This document shows positions 17,631-25,791 of a stretch of DNA of 64,000 bases, piece by piece; within the stretch, counting starts at the first letter, position 1, and every line of letters starts with the position of its first letter. This DNA comes from Chloroflexi bacterium TSY (lineage in GTDB: Bacteria > Chloroflexota > Anaerolineae > Caldilineales > Caldilineaceae). The position numbers and the translations under genes were made by a program. The notes below the pieces were generated by a model. The model was not told the DNA's origin, searched no databases, and saw only the letters and a list, made by a program, of their open reading frames with translations. The stretch is from assembly GCA_019217005.1 (NCBI GenBank), contig JAHBNG010000015.1, forward strand, positions 111,531 through 175,530, given 5' to 3'.

Positions 17631-18578
17631 ATGGCAGAACAGACATTAACGGGGGTCACTCCCTCTACAGCAAAGCGCAAAAAAGCTCCTTGGTTTAACT
17701 TTGGTGACCAAACATTTGCCTACATTTTGAACGCACCCGCCATGTTTCTGATTTTGGCGCTGGTTGCTTACCCGGTTGTTAATTCCTTTTGGAGCAGTCT
17801 CCATCTTTTTAATCTGCGCCGCCCCAAAGATTACAAGTTCATTGGCCTCGACAACTATATAGAAATTGTTCAGACGGAACTCTTTTGGGAATCGCTGCGG
17901 ATGACTGCGATCTTCACCGTAGGCACAACAATATCGGTGCTGGTCATGTCACTTGCATTGGCGATTGTGGCAAATGAGCCAATCAAGGAACGTCCTATCT
18001 TGCGGATGTTGATCCTCTTGCCTTGGGCGGTTCCCGGCGTGGTCAATGCGTTGATGTGGAAGTGGATCTTCAATCCGCGGGTCGGTGTCCTTAATGGTCT
18101 CTTCTTCTCCTTTGGCTGGATTGATGAATATCGTTCGTGGCTCATGGAACCGAGCACCATGTATCCCTCGATTATTCTGGCAAACCTCTGGAACAATCTT
18201 CCTTTTGCCACGATTGTCTTTTTGGCTGCATTGCAAGCAATTCCGCAAGATCTCTATGACGCTGCCCTGGTCGATCGGGCCAATATCTGGAATCGATTTC
18301 GTCATGTCACGCTGCCCTGGTTGATTCACCCCATTCTGATCGTGCTGATCTTGCAGACAATGGGGGGATTACGCCTCTTTGATATCATCTATTTGTTGAC
18401 TGGCGGTGGTCCTGGTTATTCGACAACGACCATTGGCTTTGCCTCCTTCCAAACGGCTTTCTACAATATGGATTTTGGTCTGGGCAACGCCTATTCCTAT
18501 ATCATTGCACTCTTGACGTTGGTCTTGGCAGCACTCTATATGCGCATGCTGTATCGAAGAGGGGAGATTAAAGTATGA
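17631..18578 (+). CDS. sugar ABC transporter permease (MalF/UgpA type)
   Basis: The 315-aa product has six predicted transmembrane helices and the binding-protein-dependent permease EAA loop near residues 205-225 (IPQDLYDAALVDRANIWNRF). It closely resembles the first permease of CUT1-type carbohydrate importers. A GTGAGG lies near the ATG. Its stop overlaps the next permease by four bases (ATGA), showing translational coupling. It forms the membrane channel with the second permease. Confidence 0.93.
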   Translation: MAEQTLTGVTPSTAKRKKAPWFNFGDQTFAYILNAPAMFLILALVAYPVVNSFWSSLHLFNLRRPKDYKFIGLDNYIEIVQTELFWESLRMTAIFTVGTTISVLVMSLALAIVANEPIKERPILRMLILLPWAVPGVVNALMWKWIFNPRVGVLNGLFFSFGWIDEYRSWLMEPSTMYPSIILANLWNNLPFATIVFLAALQAIPQDLYDAALVDRANIWNRFRHVTLPWLIHPILIVLILQTMGGLRLFDIIYLLTGGGPGYSTTTIGFASFQTAFYNMDFGLGNAYSYIIALLTLVLAALYMRMLYRRGEIKV

Positions 18579-19552
18579 GTGTACAGGCTAGTTCACCATC
18601 ACCGTCCGGTATGAGGATGCCGCAACGGAGTTTACAGTCACGTATCTTTTGGTCAATTCCGTGGAAACGCATCGTTACCCATCTGGTCGCGATTTTCTTT
18701 ATGGTCTTCATTGTGGCACCCTTTTCGTGGATCATTATCACGAGCTTTATGTTCGAATCTGAGGCCATCTCAGTCCCACCCCACTGGATACCCGAAGAAC
18801 CAACTTTGCGTAATTTCCAGGCATATCTTGCACCGGAGTCCCTCAAGGGGAGCGATTTGGTCAGCAGTGGAGGGATGAACAAAGGTGCATTTATTGGACA
18901 AGGTGCCGTCAAGGACTCACCAACTGCCCTGTTAAATAGCACGATTGTCGCATTTTCGGTTGCCATTCTCAACATGATCATTGGTGGATTAGGCGGTTAT
19001 GCTTTCGCTCGTCTTCGTTTTCGTGGCAGCATGGTTATGATGCTCTTCTATCTCGGCTCCCGCATGGTGCCTGCGATCGCAATTATGATTCCGCTCTACA
19101 TCTTGGTAAAGAACTACACTTTGCTCGACACCAAGCTTTCGCTCATCTTTGCCTATACCACGTTTACGATTCCATATTCAGTCTGGATTCTGGCGAGCTA
19201 TTTCCAAACGATTCCACGTGATCTGGAAGATGCTGCGCGAGTGGACCGTTGCAATTGGTTACAAATGATGTGGCGGGTCTTTCTGCCTGTGGCAACACCC
19301 GGCTTGATCGCGGTTGCGATGATGTCATTTCTCTCTGCCTGGGGCGAATTTCTCTTTGCATTGCTTTTCACTTCGACCATGAATTCCAAGACCATTCCGA
19401 TCATGATTGCCCAACTGGTTACGGATGTCGATACGTCTCCCGTGTTGATGACGGCAGGTGGGGTATTGGCCGTGATTCCACCGTTGGTCTTGGCCCTGCT
19501 ATTCCAACGCTTGATCATTTCGGGTATTACTGTAGGAGCGGTGAAAGGCTAG
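18575..19552 (+). CDS. sugar ABC transporter permease (MalG/UgpE type)
   Basis: The 325-aa product has six transmembrane helices and the EAA loop IPRDLEDAARVDRCNWLQMM near residue 210. A larger periplasmic loop lies between helix 1 and helix 2 (about residues 65-110), as is common in the second permease of CUT1 systems. It starts inside the stop of the preceding permease. A MITE A copy begins nine bases after its stop. Confidence 0.93.
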   Translation: MSVQASSPSPSGMRMPQRSLQSRIFWSIPWKRIVTHLVAIFFMVFIVAPFSWIIITSFMFESEAISVPPHWIPEEPTLRNFQAYLAPESLKGSDLVSSGGMNKGAFIGQGAVKDSPTALLNSTIVAFSVAILNMIIGGLGGYAFARLRFRGSMVMMLFYLGSRMVPAIAIMIPLYILVKNYTLLDTKLSLIFAYTTFTIPYSVWILASYFQTIPRDLEDAARVDRCNWLQMMWRVFLPVATPGLIAVAMMSFLSAWGEFLFALLFTSTMNSKTIPIMIAQLVTDVDTSPVLMTAGGVLAVIPPLVLALLFQRLIISGITVGAVKG

Positions 19553-19560
19553 AAAATTAG

Positions 19561-19640
19561 ACAGTGTGTCCCAAAATGTGTAAACGAAGACCTATCAGAT
19601 AGAGAACCTACTCCATTTACACACTTTGTGGTACAAACCT
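19561..19640 (+). repeat. MITE family A, copy 4 (within ABC operon)
   Basis: An 80-bp element with a perfect 9-bp target duplication GAAAATTAG (19552-19560 and 19641-19649). Outer ends ACAGTGTGTCCCAAA and TTTGTGGTACAAACCT. It separates the permeases from the ATPase gene. Confidence 0.88.
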
Positions 19641-19645
19641 GAAAA

Positions 19646-19740
19646 TTAGGAGTTGTTGACATTTGCAGCCCTCTCGAGAAAAGTAGCGCTCAATGCAGCC
19701 AGCACTCTAATGGCACACCCTAAATGTCAACAGAACCTAA
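19646..19740. repeat. inverted-repeat element, single copy in window
   Basis: The arms TTAGGAGTTGTTGACATTT and AAATGTCAACAGAACCTAA form an imperfect 19-bp inverted repeat, and both ends carry TA. It adjoins MITE A copy 4. It may be another TA-targeting MITE or a regulatory stem-loop before the ATPase gene. Confidence 0.45.
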
Positions 19741-19802
19741 TGAATCTTTCCTAATGCATAGCGAACCATTGTCATAATAGATAGTTAAACGAAGGAAACC
19801 GT

Positions 19803-20888
19803 ATGGCGCGTGTAACGTTAGATCGAGTCACCAAACGCTTTGGAGATGTGGTGGCAGTGGACGATTTGCAGCTTGATGTTCAAGACAAAGAATTTGTCAC
19901 GTTGGTTGGTCCTTCTGGGTGTGGCAAGACAACTACCCTGCGGATGATTGCTGGGCTTGAGCAAGTCACTGAGGGGGAGATCTATTTTGATGATGAAGTG
20001 GTCAGCCATCTTCCGGCTAATTACCGCGACATCGCAATGGTCTTTCAGAGCTATGCACTCTATCCCCACATGAGTGTCTTTGACAACATTGGTTTTGCGC
20101 TCCGCATGATGAGATTCCAGAAAGCTGAGGTAGAGCGGCGTGTTGAATGGGCAGCCGACATGTTGGGGATTCAAGAGCTTCTAGATCGCAAGCCGCGCGA
20201 TCTATCGGGTGGTCAGCGTCAACGGGTTGCATTGGGGCGCGCGATCGTGCGCGAACCGGCTTGCTTCTTGTTGGATGAGCCGTTGAGTAATTTGGATGCA
20301 AAGCTGCGTGTGAGCATGAGGGCCGAGTTGAAACGACTTCATCATGATATTGGTCGAACCTTTATTTATGTCACACATGATCAGGCCGAAGCGTTGACCA
20401 TGTCAGACCGTATTGCGATTATGAATCACGGCAAGCTCCAACAATTTGGCACACCGGACGAGGTCTATAACCAACCTGCAAATCTTTTTGTGGCTGGCTT
20501 CATTGGCAGCCCTGGGATGAATTTTGTTGAAGGTGAATTCAAGAGCGACAGTGGTCAACTCAATTTTCAATGGGGTGGCGTTAGCTGTCCAGTGCCGGAC
20601 CGATTTAGCAGTAAGCTACAGACGTATTCAAATCGTAAAGCTGTGCTTGGCATTCGTTCTGAAGCCATTGGTGTCAGCCTCAACGGCACGGAAGGGCTGG
20701 ATGGAGTGGTCTACGTTGAAGAACCAATGGGAGCCGATATCTTTTTGACTGTCGAGATTGGAGGGACGAACGTTCTTGTTCGTACCGATCCCGATTTCCG
20801 AGCCGACATCGGCACCAAAGTGAAAATACACTTGGATCCAAACAAGCTCTATTTCTTTGATGATGATACCGAGATGTCGATTCATTAG
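19803..20888 (+). CDS. sugar ABC transporter ATP-binding protein (MsmK/UgpC type)
   Basis: The 361-aa product has Walker A GPSGCGKTT, Q-loop VFQSYALYPHM, signature LSGGQRQRVALGRAIVREP, Walker B CFLLDEPLSNLDA and the H-loop VTHDQAEA. A C-terminal TOBE-type regulatory domain starts near residue 240, as in the CUT1 ATPases. GAAGGAAA precedes the ATG. It is the energising subunit for the two upstream permeases. A promoter may lie in the 160 bases upstream, since two inserted repeats separate it from the permeases. Confidence 0.94.
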   Translation: MARVTLDRVTKRFGDVVAVDDLQLDVQDKEFVTLVGPSGCGKTTTLRMIAGLEQVTEGEIYFDDEVVSHLPANYRDIAMVFQSYALYPHMSVFDNIGFALRMMRFQKAEVERRVEWAADMLGIQELLDRKPRDLSGGQRQRVALGRAIVREPACFLLDEPLSNLDAKLRVSMRAELKRLHHDIGRTFIYVTHDQAEALTMSDRIAIMNHGKLQQFGTPDEVYNQPANLFVAGFIGSPGMNFVEGEFKSDSGQLNFQWGGVSCPVPDRFSSKLQTYSNRKAVLGIRSEAIGVSLNGTEGLDGVVYVEEPMGADIFLTVEIGGTNVLVRTDPDFRADIGTKVKIHLDPNKLYFFDDDTEMSIH

Positions 20889-20915
20889 ATAGTTGGTGGA
20901 TAAGGACTATATCTA

Positions 20916-22298
20916 TTGTTCCGGAAAGCAAGCCGGAAGAAAAAAAGCATTGTCGGCTTTGAATGGCAGGTCGGCGAAGATCATAACAGAGACAAAGGAC
21001 GCTTATCGGTTCGAGACGGGTATATCGAGCAAGATGGGCGTTTTTTTGCTTTGTATAAACGATTCGATAAACGCCGGTGGTTGGCCCAGATTGGGCGCAG
21101 CACCATGTTGCTGCTGGTGGGACTGCTAATGGCAACAGGAGCCGCCCCATCGTTTGCCCAGATCGAACGCCGCCAAATCGTCAGCGAAATCAATGCACTT
21201 GAACGACGCAAAGAGCAGGCAGATGCCATTGGTGACCCACTGCGCAGACACAGACCCATATCGGAATCAGGGTTGCTAAATCGGCGGCGTCGTTGGCGAG
21301 ATTATTGGACTCTAGATCTAGATAATTGGCAGCGTTCCGATCGAGAAGTGCAATCGGTATCACGCATCGGCGATCTGATTCGCGTACGCATGTTGATCCA
21401 TGAACCCACGGGCGAGTCAATGGATGGCTGGTGGTTGCCGGTTCCTTTTCGGGCAACATTCTTCTATCAAGAGACAAATGCTGGGTTGCAGTCTGCTGTC
21501 CCGCAGGCTGATTACTGGGGTGCCACACAGCAATTAAAAACGCAACACCTGCTCCTGAACTACCATCAATCGGATGCGGAACTTGTCACAACCATTGCGC
21601 CTCAACTGGATGATGCGTTGGTCGATCTTCATGGAATTCTCGGAGGGAATTCCAGTGATCTGGAAAAGCAATTGACAATCTCGTGGCAACCGGAAATTGT
21701 CAACCAGTGGTTGCCTGGAGAGAACCGGATTGAGTTAACCTCTCCGGCCCTCCTCAAGATTCCAAATCAATTGACAGACCAAGCGTATGTCCAGCAGATC
21801 GTTCAAAGTTGGATGACTTTATGCGTTGTCGATCACGTCCTAACACGTACTCTAGAAGAGCAACGGTCGGTCTCCATTGGACCACAGTGGGAGCTAGGAC
21901 TGTGGGGATTACGCAGTTGGTTACGCCGCGAGTTGAACCAGGAATTCAATAGCAGTCAAGATATAGAGAACACGCTCCACTTGCAGTTGGATGCATCACT
22001 GTGGCGCCTTCTGCAAGATGGTGCTGGTTTGGAACCATCGAGCGTGTCCAATTGGCGCGACGAACTCTTTGCGGATCGAGAACGCTTTTTGACACAGTTG
22101 CTCGTGCAAGAGTCGATTGTTGGCTACATTGTGGCGAGTTATGGACGAGAGCGATTGCCGGATGTTCTGAAAGGGTTTGCAGAGTATGATTCGTGGACGA
22201 CGTTGGGGCAAGGGCTCTTTGGGGATTCGAGCAAGGTTTTTGTAGAAGGTTGGTCAGATTATACACTTATAGGAGAACGTGAGTTTACTAAAGATTGA
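20916..22298 (+). CDS. peptidase-MA-like protein without a metal-binding motif (hypothetical)
   Basis: The product is 460 aa if it starts at the TTG at 20916, or 397 aa from the ATG at 21105. One hydrophobic segment (MLLLVGLLMATG, ending APSFAQ) looks like a signal peptide or anchor. The C-terminus (VQESIVGYIVASYGRERLPDVLKGFAEYDSW, then FVEGWSDY) resembles the C-terminal helices of peptidase-MA-family proteins. The HEXXH motif of that family is absent: the expected region reads MTLCVVDHVLTR. It is therefore probably a non-catalytic relative. The basic N-terminal extension may be cytoplasmic, or the start may be downstream. It overlaps the convergent DUF6575 gene by 40 bases. Confidence 0.55.
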   Translation: MFRKASRKKKSIVGFEWQVGEDHNRDKGRLSVRDGYIEQDGRFFALYKRFDKRRWLAQIGRSTMLLLVGLLMATGAAPSFAQIERRQIVSEINALERRKEQADAIGDPLRRHRPISESGLLNRRRRWRDYWTLDLDNWQRSDREVQSVSRIGDLIRVRMLIHEPTGESMDGWWLPVPFRATFFYQETNAGLQSAVPQADYWGATQQLKTQHLLLNYHQSDAELVTTIAPQLDDALVDLHGILGGNSSDLEKQLTISWQPEIVNQWLPGENRIELTSPALLKIPNQLTDQAYVQQIVQSWMTLCVVDHVLTRTLEEQRSVSIGPQWELGLWGLRSWLRRELNQEFNSSQDIENTLHLQLDASLWRLLQDGAGLEPSSVSNWRDELFADRERFLTQLLVQESIVGYIVASYGRERLPDVLKGFAEYDSWTTLGQGLFGDSSKVFVEGWSDYTLIGEREFTKD

Positions 22299-22771
22299 AT
22301 TCCAAGCTGATGATACCAAGCCTCGGGATTCACATTCTTTAGCCGATTGTTTATCTGTGGGTTGCGCTGATCTAAACCATTCCACAGGACACGCGGTAGC
22401 GAATCGGGGACATCTAGATAATCACCCGGCAACGGTGGCCATGTTTCATCTACCGTCTCAATAGGAAGCGGCTTGACATCCGATTTATGGTTTGTGTCTT
22501 TAGTAACAATGACTTTTGAGACGATATCGTCCTCTGGCAGCGCAAAGGCGTCGTGCAAGTCAATTTGGCCAGAGCGGACTTTGGCAAAACGTTGTGGTGA
22601 CAGGGCGACGTATAACCATACATTTTCTTGTTCAGTCTCAGCAATCCAGACGGCAAGATAAATGTGATCAGCCTGATTTATACAAGCAAATAGGACTGGC
22701 ATATTATAAAATTCGTAGATCTCAAATATTTCAAGATGTCCAAGTATTGTATTTTGAGGTAATATCACCAT
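22259..22771 (-). CDS. DUF6575-like hypothetical protein
   Basis: The product is about 170 aa from the ATG at 22771 (MVILPQNTILGHLEIFEIYEFYNMPVLF). The pattern of a short N-terminal strand, LFACINQADHIYLAVWIAETE and LYVALSPQRFAKVRSGQIDLHDAF resembles the DUF6575 family, whose function is unknown. The gene lies nine bases downstream of another hypothetical gene on the same strand and probably forms a two-gene cassette with it. The longer open frame starting at 22837 overlaps the upstream gene and is less likely. Confidence 0.6.
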   Translation of the reverse strand: MVILPQNTILGHLEIFEIYEFYNMPVLFACINQADHIYLAVWIAETEQENVWLYVALSPQRFAKVRSGQIDLHDAFALPEDDIVSKVIVTKDTNHKSDVKPLPIETVDETWPPLPGDYLDVPDSLPRVLWNGLDQRNPQINNRLKNVNPEAWYHQLGIQSLVNSRSPISV

Positions 22772-22779
22772 GCGTTTCC

Positions 22780-23163
22780 TTATTCCGCAACTATGTGAAA
22801 AAGCTTCCAGGGTTTTACATCTATTGGAACCCACCAAGTTCGATGGGAGTCACCGAATCTACTTGATGTTGGCTTGACGACACCTGCTTCAGGAGTTAAG
22901 TTTCCAACTGCAATCGCTCGATGTCGAAGCCGTCGTACTCTGCTTCGGACGCGCCGTAAATGCTCTATTTTCTCAAAAACTGATAGACCATATGCTTGGC
23001 ATTCTAACTCTAAATTAGGAAACGTCTGTTCAGGATGGCGCTGTTTCAAAGAATGAAAATCAGTTGGAAGTATCGGTGAATGTACAAGCAAGTAAGCTGA
23101 AATTGATTGTAACTGAGCATCCTCAGGTGGGCAAGCATCGGGAAAATTGTCTGGCCATTGCAT
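22780..23163 (-). CDS. hypothetical protein, partner of the DUF6575-like gene
   Basis: The 127-aa product begins MQWPDNFPDACPPEDA, followed by YLLVHSPILPTDFHSLKQRHP, and then a basic helix (HLRRVRSRVRRLRHRAIAVG). No catalytic motif is visible. The ATG at 23163 faces away from the DUF3179 gene, and its stop is nine bases from the start of the DUF6575-like gene. Small pairs of this shape occur in cyanobacteria and Chloroflexota as mobile cassettes; that statement is from general recall. The 250 bases upstream hold the divergent promoters and no other gene. Confidence 0.55.
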   Translation of the reverse strand: MQWPDNFPDACPPEDAQLQSISAYLLVHSPILPTDFHSLKQRHPEQTFPNLELECQAYGLSVFEKIEHLRRVRSRVRRLRHRAIAVGNLTPEAGVVKPTSSRFGDSHRTWWVPIDVKPWKLFHIVAE

Positions 23164-23415
23164 CTTCTTAGATCATAACTTTAGCATACGTAACTTCAAT
23201 ATTTACTGCTCACTGTGAGGAATATTCTAACTCCTACCCTAAATCTGCGTCAAAGTTTTCGCAAGTTGAAGACAACGTCCATGAAGCGTCTCTAGATGGA
23301 GTTTGGTCTGTCATCAGACAAGATCTGAGGATGTTTGTAGGAACGTTGCGTCTAATCTAATCTTGTTGTACACTCAATTTACAGGGAAATCGCTCGTGCA
23401 AGCCTATTCGGCTAT

Positions 23416-24618
23416 GTGGCCGAAAACAATGAACCCAAATCTACGTCATCCAAAAAATGGAAAATATGGAAAGTGAGAAATTTCCTGTTCCAAGGCAAAT
23501 TGAAGCAACTCTTTCGCATGCACCTGTTGCTGTTTATAAGCATTGCAATTGGTCTATGGGGCATATATAATCTGTGGCTGGGTGATCAAATTAGCCGTCC
23601 AGAAATCCTCAATCAGCGTCCTGAGACAAGTGCAGATTTTCCTTCAACACCAACAGATACACGTCAATCTGACTACGAAATCATCACGCTCATTCCCCCA
23701 GATACGATTCAGGCGATTGATTCCCCCCAATTTGTAACTGGCACCGAAGCAGACGCCCAATATCAGGACGACGAGTTGGTCATTGGCATCGAGTTACATG
23801 ACGATGCCCGTGCCTACTCGATTCCCTTTTTGAGCCGGCATGAAATTGTGAACGATGTCGTGGGAGGCGAACCCATTGCTGTCACGTGGTGACCGCTTTG
23901 CTATACGGGCATAAACTATGCCCGTCACGTTGAGTATGAAAACAGGTCACGGATACTGACCTTTGGCGTGAGTGGTAAGCTCATCATGAATGTCCTGGTT
24001 ATGTTTGACCGCCAGACGAATACCTTATGGAGCCAACTATTGGGAGAAGCGGTCGAGGGGCCACTGGCAGGAGCAAGTTTAACGCCAGTGGCATCGCTGC
24101 AAACGACTTGGGGTCAGTGGAAAGAGCTTCATCCCGAAACCAAAGCACTCGTTACGAACGGCAAAGGCGCAACCGATCCCTACGCCGAGTATTACAACAA
24201 CGATTTTACTGGAGCGTCCGATGAGACACATCTGGATACGCGATTGCCGCGCAAGGCGCTGGTGACGGGCGCGGTTGTGGCGGGACAAGCTGTTGCTTAC
24301 GACCGCACCACTTTGCGCAAAGCGCAGATTGTGAACGACACAGTCAATGACGTGCCACTGCTGATCCTCTTCGATCCAGAGACAGCAACTTCCCTTGTCT
24401 TTGAACGGAGGGTTGGGGAACGGACTCTGACGTTTCGCCGAGGAGCGGAGAGACTCGAATTTCTTGACAATGAAACCGAATCGACCTGGTTTCTGCTTAC
24501 GGGCAGGGCGATTGCGGGCGAACTTTCAGGAACTACGCTCGCTCGGATTCCCAGCACCTCGGCTTTCTGGTTTGGCTGGAAAGACTGGTATCCGAAGACG
24601 TTGGTATATGGGGAATAA
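23416..24618 (+). CDS. DUF3179 membrane-anchored protein, candidate selenoprotein (in-frame UGA)
   Basis: A single frame of about 400 codons runs from the GTG at 23416 to the TAA at 24616, broken only by TGA at 23890-23892. An N-terminal membrane anchor (LLLFISIAIGLWGIY) is followed by the DUF3179 domain. The TGA falls between PIAVTW and PLCYTG, exactly where the family has the first Cys of its C-P-L-C motif (VTYCPLC). The frame continues without other damage: TFGVSGKL, MFDRQTNTLWSQLLGEAVEGPLAG and AFWFGWKDWYP. A perfect hairpin starts 12 bases after the TGA. I infer that UGA encodes selenocysteine. A plain nonsense mutation is the alternative. No sel genes are in the window. Confidence 0.72.
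23890..23925 (+). promoter_or_regulatory. candidate bacterial SECIS element
   Basis: TGA at 23890-23892 is followed after 12 bases by ACGGGCATA-AAC-TATGCCCGT (23905-23925), a perfect 9-bp stem with a three-base loop. The loop begins 21 bases after the UGA, inside the 16-37 base spacing usual for bacterial SECIS. The loop has no guanine, which departs from the E. coli-type consensus. Confidence 0.55.
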
Positions 24619-24627
24619 GAAAATGTG

Positions 24628-24812
24628 ACAGTGTGTCCCAAAATGTGTAAGGCTTTTCCAACAATTAAAATCCCTAATTTGATCTGGAAAAGCTCAAGCC
24701 ATTCCAGAGAAATCGACTTGGCAAATTCGAGATTTATTTCTCCGGAATGGCCTAAATGGGAACCGCTTAGTCAGAGAGCCTGCTCTATTTACACACTTTG
24801 TGGTACACACCC
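24628..24812 (+). repeat. MITE family A, copy 5, interrupted by a second element
   Basis: Left end ACAGTGTGTCCCAAAATGTG and right end CACTTTGTGGTACACACCC match family A. The copy is split after TGTGTAA by a 102-bp insert (24651-24752). Removing the insert with one TAA restores the family sequence TGTGTAAATGG. Confidence 0.82.
24651..24752. repeat. nested double-hairpin element inside MITE A
   Basis: The insert consists of two stem-loops: GGCTTTTCCA with TGGAAAAGC, and GCCATTCCAGAGAAAT with ATTTCTCCGGAATGGC. It is flanked by TAA on both sides (24648-24650 and 24753-24755), a likely 3-bp target duplication. No second copy was seen in this window. Confidence 0.6.
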
Positions 24813-24846
24813 AAACCGGTGATGGCTGATAAGATAAGGAGAACCA

Positions 24847-25791
24847 ATGAGTATCTACACCCATGATCCCGCCACCTATGGCACGAGGGTAACCAAACCG
24901 CCAGATTTTGAGGAGTTCTGGCAAGGTGTCTTGGCTGAAGCGGCACAGATCCCTCTCAACCCAACGTTGACGCCTGTGCCAATGCGTTCGACAGACGATG
25001 TGGAAGTCTTCGAAGTTCACTACGATAGCCTGAATCATGTGCGAATTGCGGGCTGGTATTGTTTGCCGCGCCATCGACCAGAGCCACTTCCAGCACTGGT
25101 CTTCTATCCAGGTTACGTGAGCGAACCAACGTTGCCAAAGAGCCACGCCAAGATGGGGTATGCCACGTTTGGTGCCGCGCCGCGCGGCAAGCTACGCAGC
25201 AATGGGCAAGTCAACCCCGGGTATCCGGGGCTTTTGGTTCACAACATCATTGATCGGAACAGCTATGCCTATAAAGGATTTTATGTGGATGCGTGGCGTG
25301 TCATCGATTTTCTGCTTGAAAGACCGGAAGTCGATCACAATCGCATTGGTGTGCGGGGCAGTAGCCAGGGTGGCGCGCTGACATTACTGGCCACGGCGAT
25401 GCGTCCTGAAATTGCTGCGGCAGCGGCAGGTGCGCCCTATCTCGCGGGTGTCATTGATGCTATTGAACTGACCCATACCTATCCGTATCAGGAGATCAAT
25501 GAGTACATACGTCTCTTCCCCGAGAGTCGCCGTGCGGTTGAGACGACTTGGTCTTACTATGACTGCCACAACTTTGCCGATCGGATCAACTGCCCGATTA
25601 TCGTCAATATTGGGCTACAGGATAATGTCTGTCCTCCAGAAACAGGCTATGCAGTTTTTGAGCGGATCGGCAGTGCAAACAAAAAGCTCTATGCCTACGA
25701 TGGCTACGGTCACGATGCCAATCGCTATCAACACGAAGCTGTGATTGAGGCATTTTTTCAAGAGCGATTTTCACCGAGGAGGGGGTCATGA
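24847..25791 (+). CDS. acetylxylan esterase-like (AXE1/cephalosporin C deacetylase family)
   Basis: The 314-aa alpha/beta hydrolase has the nucleophile elbow GSSQGGALT near residue 178, the acid region after VNIGLQDNVCPPET and the histidine in YDGYGHDANRY near the C-terminus. The start PDFEEFWQGVLAEA is characteristic of the AXE1 family, which removes acetyl groups from xylo-oligosaccharides and other small acetyl esters. There is no signal peptide, so it acts in the cytoplasm. AAGGAGAACC precedes the ATG. Its stop overlaps the start of a second, degenerate paralogue by four bases. Confidence 0.9.
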   Translation: MSIYTHDPATYGTRVTKPPDFEEFWQGVLAEAAQIPLNPTLTPVPMRSTDDVEVFEVHYDSLNHVRIAGWYCLPRHRPEPLPALVFYPGYVSEPTLPKSHAKMGYATFGAAPRGKLRSNGQVNPGYPGLLVHNIIDRNSYAYKGFYVDAWRVIDFLLERPEVDHNRIGVRGSSQGGALTLLATAMRPEIAAAAAGAPYLAGVIDAIELTHTYPYQEINEYIRLFPESRRAVETTWSYYDCHNFADRINCPIIVNIGLQDNVCPPETGYAVFERIGSANKKLYAYDGYGHDANRYQHEAVIEAFFQERFSPRRGS

